Source of the DNA: an uncultured Streptococcus sp.
GTDB taxonomy: Bacteria; Bacillota; Bacilli; Lactobacillales; Streptococcaceae
Direction of reading: 5' to 3'
DNA: 8,933 bases
NCBI GenBank assembly: GCA_916048115.1
Contig: CAJZGQ010000044.1
Span: 1-8,933 of the forward strand
The translations under genes and the position numbers were made by a program. Below the pieces are notes generated by a model. It was not told where the DNA came from. It did no database searches and saw only the letters and a list, made by a program, of their open reading frames with translations. Below, piece after piece: positions 6,306-8,933 of this stretch (the first letter of the stretch is position 1; every line of letters begins with the position of its first letter).

Positions 6306-7274
6306 TTAGTCTGCGTAAATATCTTCGAAAGCTGATTCAAGTGGAGGGAATGGGCTTTCTTCCGCAAATTTTACCGAAGCTTCCACTGCTTCTTTTACTT
6401 CTTCTTGGATTCGATCCAATTCTTCTGTGCTTGCAATCTCATTTTCAAGGAGATACTTGCGAAGGTTTTCGATTGGATCTTTCTTCTTCCATTCTTCTAC
6501 TTCTTCACGTGTCCGGTATTTACCAGGGTCTGAAGATGAGTGACCAAGCCAACGATAAGTGACACTTTCAATCAAGACAGGACCTTTACCAGAGCGGACG
6601 TGTTCAACAGCTTTTTGGAATCCTTCATAGACATCGATAACGTTGTTTCCATCAGGAATAAACATTCCAGGAATGCCGTAAGCAGCACTACGCTCGTGGA
6701 TATGCTTGACATTGGTCATTTTTTTGATGTCAGCAGAGATTCCATAACCGTTATTGATACAGTAGAAAATTACCGGAAGATTCCAAATAGAAGCCATATT
6801 CACTGCTTCGTGGAAGACACCTTCGTTGGTTGCGCCGTCCCCAAAGAAGCAGACAACAATCTTACCAGTCTTATGCATTTGTTGAGTAAGAGCAGCTCCT
6901 ACTGCAATCCCCATACCACCACCAACAATACCGTTGGCACCAAGGTTACCTGCATCCAGGTCGGCGATGTGCATGGAGCCACCCTTCCCTTTACAAGTAC
7001 CGGTATACTTACCAAGGATTTCTGCCATCATGCCATTCAAATCGATTCCTTTAGCGATGGCTTGTCCATGTCCACGGTGGTTAGATGTCAGCAAATCATC
7101 ATCGTTCAAAGCCAACATCGCTCCAACGTTAGCCGCTTCTTCCCCAACAGAAAAGTGCGTCATTCCTGGCACTTTCCCTTTTTTTACTAACTGTGCAATT
7201 TTTAAGTCCATGCGACGGATTTCTTCCATTTTACGGAACATTTCCAATAAGAGACTTTTATCTAATGTTGCCAT
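6306..7274 (-). CDS. pdhA: 2-oxoacid dehydrogenase E1 component, alpha subunit (pyruvate/acetoin type)
   Basis: This is the ThDP-binding subunit of E1 and the first gene of the operon. Numbered from MATLDK (322 residues), it shows HRGHG (66-70), the ThDP/magnesium motif GDGATNEG (145-152) ending in NN (174-175), and the conserved active-site loop YRWLGHSSSDPGKYR (240-254). Two ATGs are adjacent (7277 and 7274). The second is chosen because the AAAGG site lies 7 nt from it but only 4 nt from the first. A promoter with a cre-like site lies just upstream (7311-7339), leaving a leader of about 30 nt. Homologues are often called acoA. No key motif is missing. Confidence 0.96.
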   Translation of the reverse strand: MATLDKSLLLEMFRKMEEIRRMDLKIAQLVKKGKVPGMTHFSVGEEAANVGAMLALNDDDLLTSNHRGHGQAIAKGIDLNGMMAEILGKYTGTCKGKGGSMHIADLDAGNLGANGIVGGGMGIAVGAALTQQMHKTGKIVVCFFGDGATNEGVFHEAVNMASIWNLPVIFYCINNGYGISADIKKMTNVKHIHERSAAYGIPGMFIPDGNNVIDVYEGFQKAVEHVRSGKGPVLIESVTYRWLGHSSSDPGKYRTREEVEEWKKKDPIENLRKYLLENEIASTEELDRIQEEVKEAVEASVKFAEESPFPPLESAFEDIYAD

Positions 7275-7310
7275 CATTTCGCCTTTCTTAGCATTTATTC
7301 ATTCTCTTTC

Positions 7311-7339
7311 ATTTTATCCAAAATTGAAAGCACTGTCAA
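7311..7339 (-). promoter_or_regulatory. Sigma-A promoter of the pdh operon
   Basis: Read on the minus strand it has a perfect -35 TTGACA (7339-7334), a 17-nt spacer and a -10 TAAAAT (7316-7311), one base from consensus. Transcription should start near 7304, about 30 nt before the E1-alpha ATG. The rest of the 216-bp gap upstream is AT-rich. It contains the direct repeats at 7356-7368 and 7417-7429 and the terminator of the preceding operon. Confidence 0.85.
7325..7338. promoter_or_regulatory. Candidate CcpA cre site overlapping the -35 box
   Basis: TGAAAGCACTGTCA fits the cre consensus TGWAANCGNTNWCA at all fixed positions but one (CA in place of the central CG). It covers the -35 hexamer and most of the spacer, where CcpA binding would be expected to repress by blocking RNA polymerase. 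Carbon-catabolite control of pyruvate metabolism genes is well known in Firmicutes. That this site works is inference. Confidence 0.55.
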
Positions 7340-7355
7340 AAATAATGCTCAAATG

Positions 7356-7429
7356 ATTTCACAAACTTTATTCCTTGGAAGAAGGTTTTATAAGCTTTTT
7401 TTAATATAAATTTAATATTTCACAAACTT
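7356..7429. promoter_or_regulatory. Pair of identical 13-bp direct repeats upstream of the pdh promoter
   Basis: ATTTCACAAACTT occurs at 7356-7368 and again at 7417-7429, 61 bp apart (close to six helical turns), centred about 25 and 86 bp upstream of the -35 box. On the transcribed-strand orientation each reads AAGTTTGTGAAAT, which contains TTGTGAA, a half site of the NADH/NAD-sensing repressor Rex (TTGTGAANNNNTTCACAA). Neither copy has a good second half, so Rex is only one candidate. A different regulator binding two sites on the same face of the helix is equally possible. Confidence 0.4.
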
Positions 7430-7455
7430 ATTTCTCATAGTTTTGCTATACATAT

Positions 7456-7486
7456 AAAAAAACCGATAGGATCCTATCCTACCGGT
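7456..7486 (-). terminator. Intrinsic terminator after the ATP-grasp gene
   Basis: An 11-bp stem with one G-U pair (arms 7462-7472 and 7476-7486, 3-nt loop) starts 8 bp past the stop codon. On the minus strand it ends in seven T residues. It separates the hydrolase/ATP-grasp operon from the pdh promoter. Confidence 0.92.
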
Positions 7487-7493
7487 CGTCATC

Positions 7494-8660
7494 TTATGAT
7501 TGGCGTTGACCAAAGTCGTGAATCATTTGTTCTAACTCTTCACGACTAGGTGTTGTAAGCATATAGAGGTAATCTCCCTGAAGTTCTGCAAAGGCAGCAG
7601 GCATGTCTTTCTTCACTCGGAATTGATCACGGTATTTAGCCAGAACTTCTTCCTCTGAAAGGACATAAGTTGCATTGGCACGGCGAGAAGTCGCCAAGCA
7701 ATAAAGGGGCTCAAACTCAGAAACTGGGAAAGGTTCTCCTGCTACGATGGCAGCATAACCACGGTACAAATCAATGGAGTGAGCATAATTGTAGACATCG
7801 ATGGTAAAACCACCTGCTGGACGATTATTGTACTCGATTGCAATATAGTCATCCCCATCGCGGAAGAACTCGATATGGAAGAAACGTTCTTTCATGCCAA
7901 AGGCTTTGACAATCGCTTCCCCGTATTGACGCAATTTTGGATCCATCTCTTTGAGGACATAATAAGAGTTATCCATCTTGTAGAGCATCAAATCTAATGG
8001 CGTATAGGCATAGTCAAAAGTCGTTGAAAAGACAATATTGCCATCGCGATCAACCAGACCATCAAAAGTACAAATCTCGCTAGAAGTAACGAATTTCTCA
8101 AAGAAGTACTCCGTATGTCCATCCCATTCTGCCTTGAAATGATCTACATCTTCAGGTGTTTCAATTTTAAAGGTCGCTGCTGCTCCTACTCCATTGTCAG
8201 GTTTGGCAATCAATGGCAAGCCAATCTTCTTCACGGCCTTGTCAATGTCTTTTTCTGTTTTAACCACGGCACCAGGAACGACAGGAACTCCAGCCTTCTT
8301 GAAGAGTTTCTTCATTTCGGATTTGAACTTAGTTTTCTTCAGATCTTTTGGCTTAGCTCCGAAGACATTGAATTGCTCACGAAGCGCAGCATCTAATTCC
8401 AACCAGTACTCATTATGGGACTCAATACGATCAATTGGTCCGTGTTTATAGAACAGAAAGGCTACTGCACGCTTCACTTCATCTAAGTCTTCCATATTTT
8501 CTACACGGAAATACTCTGTCAAACTATTGCGCAAAGGCTCATCTAACTGTTCGTACGGCTCTTGACCAATCCCCAAGACAGTGATTCCCTTGTTAGCTAG
8601 TTCAATGGTGAATTGTTGGAAATTTTGTGGATAATAAGGTGAAATAACAAGATAATTCAT
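7494..8660 (-). CDS. ATP-grasp domain protein, predicted carboxylate-amine/thiol ligase of unknown substrate
   Basis: The 388-residue soluble protein has a Rossmann-like pre-ATP-grasp region (about 1-105, starting NYLVISPYYPQNF). An ATP-grasp fold follows at about 110-310, with the ATP-binding lysine in LPLIAKPDNGVGAAATF (148-164, Lys153), the hinge FFEKFV (186-191), and the metal-binding acidic pair FHIEFF (Glu264) and IEYNNRPAGG (275-284, Glu276). The C-terminal part (about 315-388) resembles the accessory domain of carbamoyl-phosphate-synthase-like or biotin-carboxylase-like ATP-grasp enzymes. Such enzymes make an acyl-phosphate and join it to a nucleophile. The substrates here cannot be read from sequence. 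A strong GGGAGGAG site 6 nt before the ATG fixes the start. It follows the hydrolase gene by 21 bp, so the two probably act in one pathway. Confidence 0.9.
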   Translation of the reverse strand: MNYLVISPYYPQNFQQFTIELANKGITVLGIGQEPYEQLDEPLRNSLTEYFRVENMEDLDEVKRAVAFLFYKHGPIDRIESHNEYWLELDAALREQFNVFGAKPKDLKKTKFKSEMKKLFKKAGVPVVPGAVVKTEKDIDKAVKKIGLPLIAKPDNGVGAAATFKIETPEDVDHFKAEWDGHTEYFFEKFVTSSEICTFDGLVDRDGNIVFSTTFDYAYTPLDLMLYKMDNSYYVLKEMDPKLRQYGEAIVKAFGMKERFFHIEFFRDGDDYIAIEYNNRPAGGFTIDVYNYAHSIDLYRGYAAIVAGEPFPVSEFEPLYCLATSRRANATYVLSEEEVLAKYRDQFRVKKDMPAAFAELQGDYLYMLTTPSREELEQMIHDFGQRQS

Positions 8661-8681
8661 AGAGGTCTCCTCCCTTTTGAC

Positions 8682-8933
8682 TTATAGATACATTTGTCCT
8701 AGGAAATAGGGCATTTGCTTGCGCCACCATTCCCAATCGTGGGCTACATCATGGCCCCATTCAGCGAACCAAGCGGGAATGTTTTTGTGATCAAAGGCTT
8801 CTTTCAGTTTGTAGAAAGATGGAAGCCCGTCTTGCTCCCAAGCCCCTAAACCAGTACAAACAACGATTTCAGCCTGACGGTAACGATCGATAAACCAACC
8901 ATCATTTTGGTTCCAGATATAATCAGATGGAGA
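8682..8933 (-). CDS. Esterase-family alpha/beta hydrolase, C-terminal part (partial at window edge)
   Basis: Translating the minus strand from the window edge gives an open frame of 83 codons ending at TAA (8684-8682). It begins SPSDYIWNQNDGWFIDRYRQ and ends with a tryptophan-rich tail containing WFAEWGHDVAHDWEWWRK and PYFLGQMYL. This tail matches the C-terminus of esterase-type alpha/beta hydrolases as I remember them, where the histidine in HDW (His in AHDWEWW) would be the catalytic-triad histidine. The serine nucleophile and start lie outside the window. The stop is 21 bp before the ATP-grasp ATG, and no terminator intervenes, so the two form one operon. Confidence 0.8.
   Translation of the reverse strand, partial: SPSDYIWNQNDGWFIDRYRQAEIVVCTGLGAWEQDGLPSFYKLKEAFDHKNIPAWFAEWGHDVAHDWEWWRKQMPYFLGQMYL

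Noticed and set aside
6540..7190. A 216-codon plus-strand open frame
   Set aside because: It lies wholly antisense to E1-alpha, whose motifs are unmistakable. Its translation has no recognisable family features, and it has no good ribosome binding site.

Overview
The window looks like chromosomal DNA of a low-GC Gram-positive bacterium, most likely an oral streptococcus of the Mitis/Sanguinis/Parasanguinis kind. The reasons are the gene order (E1-alpha, E1-beta, E2, E3, lplA), the strong Shine-Dalgarno sites, and protein sequences that match my memory of the pneumococcal aco/pdh operon. The species cannot be fixed from the window alone. Every supported gene lies on the minus strand, so transcription runs from high to low coordinates.

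Region by region, in order of transcription: (1) 8933-7494 holds the 3' end of an esterase-like alpha/beta hydrolase gene, then a 388-residue ATP-grasp protein. The two are 21 bp apart and end at a strong intrinsic terminator (7456-7486). (2) 7455-7278 is a control region with a near-consensus sigma-A promoter, a CcpA cre-like site overlapping its -35 box, and two identical 13-bp direct repeats further upstream. (3) 7274-2237 is a 2-oxoacid dehydrogenase operon, probably pyruvate dehydrogenase and often annotated as acetoin dehydrogenase: E1-alpha, E1-beta, a 269-bp gap with two tandem structured repeats, E2, and E3. (4) 2236-2009 is a gap with a compact 132-bp inverted-repeat element that includes a terminator-like hairpin. 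(5) 2008-1019 is lplA, lipoate-protein ligase. (6) 1018-758 holds a 185-bp MITE-like element ending in a terminator hairpin, followed by a promoter. (7) 757-116 is a 213-residue protein of unknown function with its own terminator.

How the genes work together: E1 (alpha plus beta, ThDP-dependent) decarboxylates the 2-oxoacid, E2 transfers the acyl group to CoA, E3 reoxidises dihydrolipoyl groups, and LplA attaches the lipoate the complex needs. The domain layout is unusual. The E2 has no lipoyl domain but carries two tandem subunit-binding domains, while the only lipoyl domain encoded here sits at the N-terminus of E3. I recall the same layout in the pneumococcal complex, so it is probably a streptococcal trait and not unique to this genome.

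The least explained material is non-coding. It comprises the tandem repeat between E1-beta and E2, whose two copies show compensatory changes in predicted stems, and the two hairpin-rich inverted-repeat elements on either side of lplA. No phage, CRISPR, tRNA, rRNA or transposase gene was seen.
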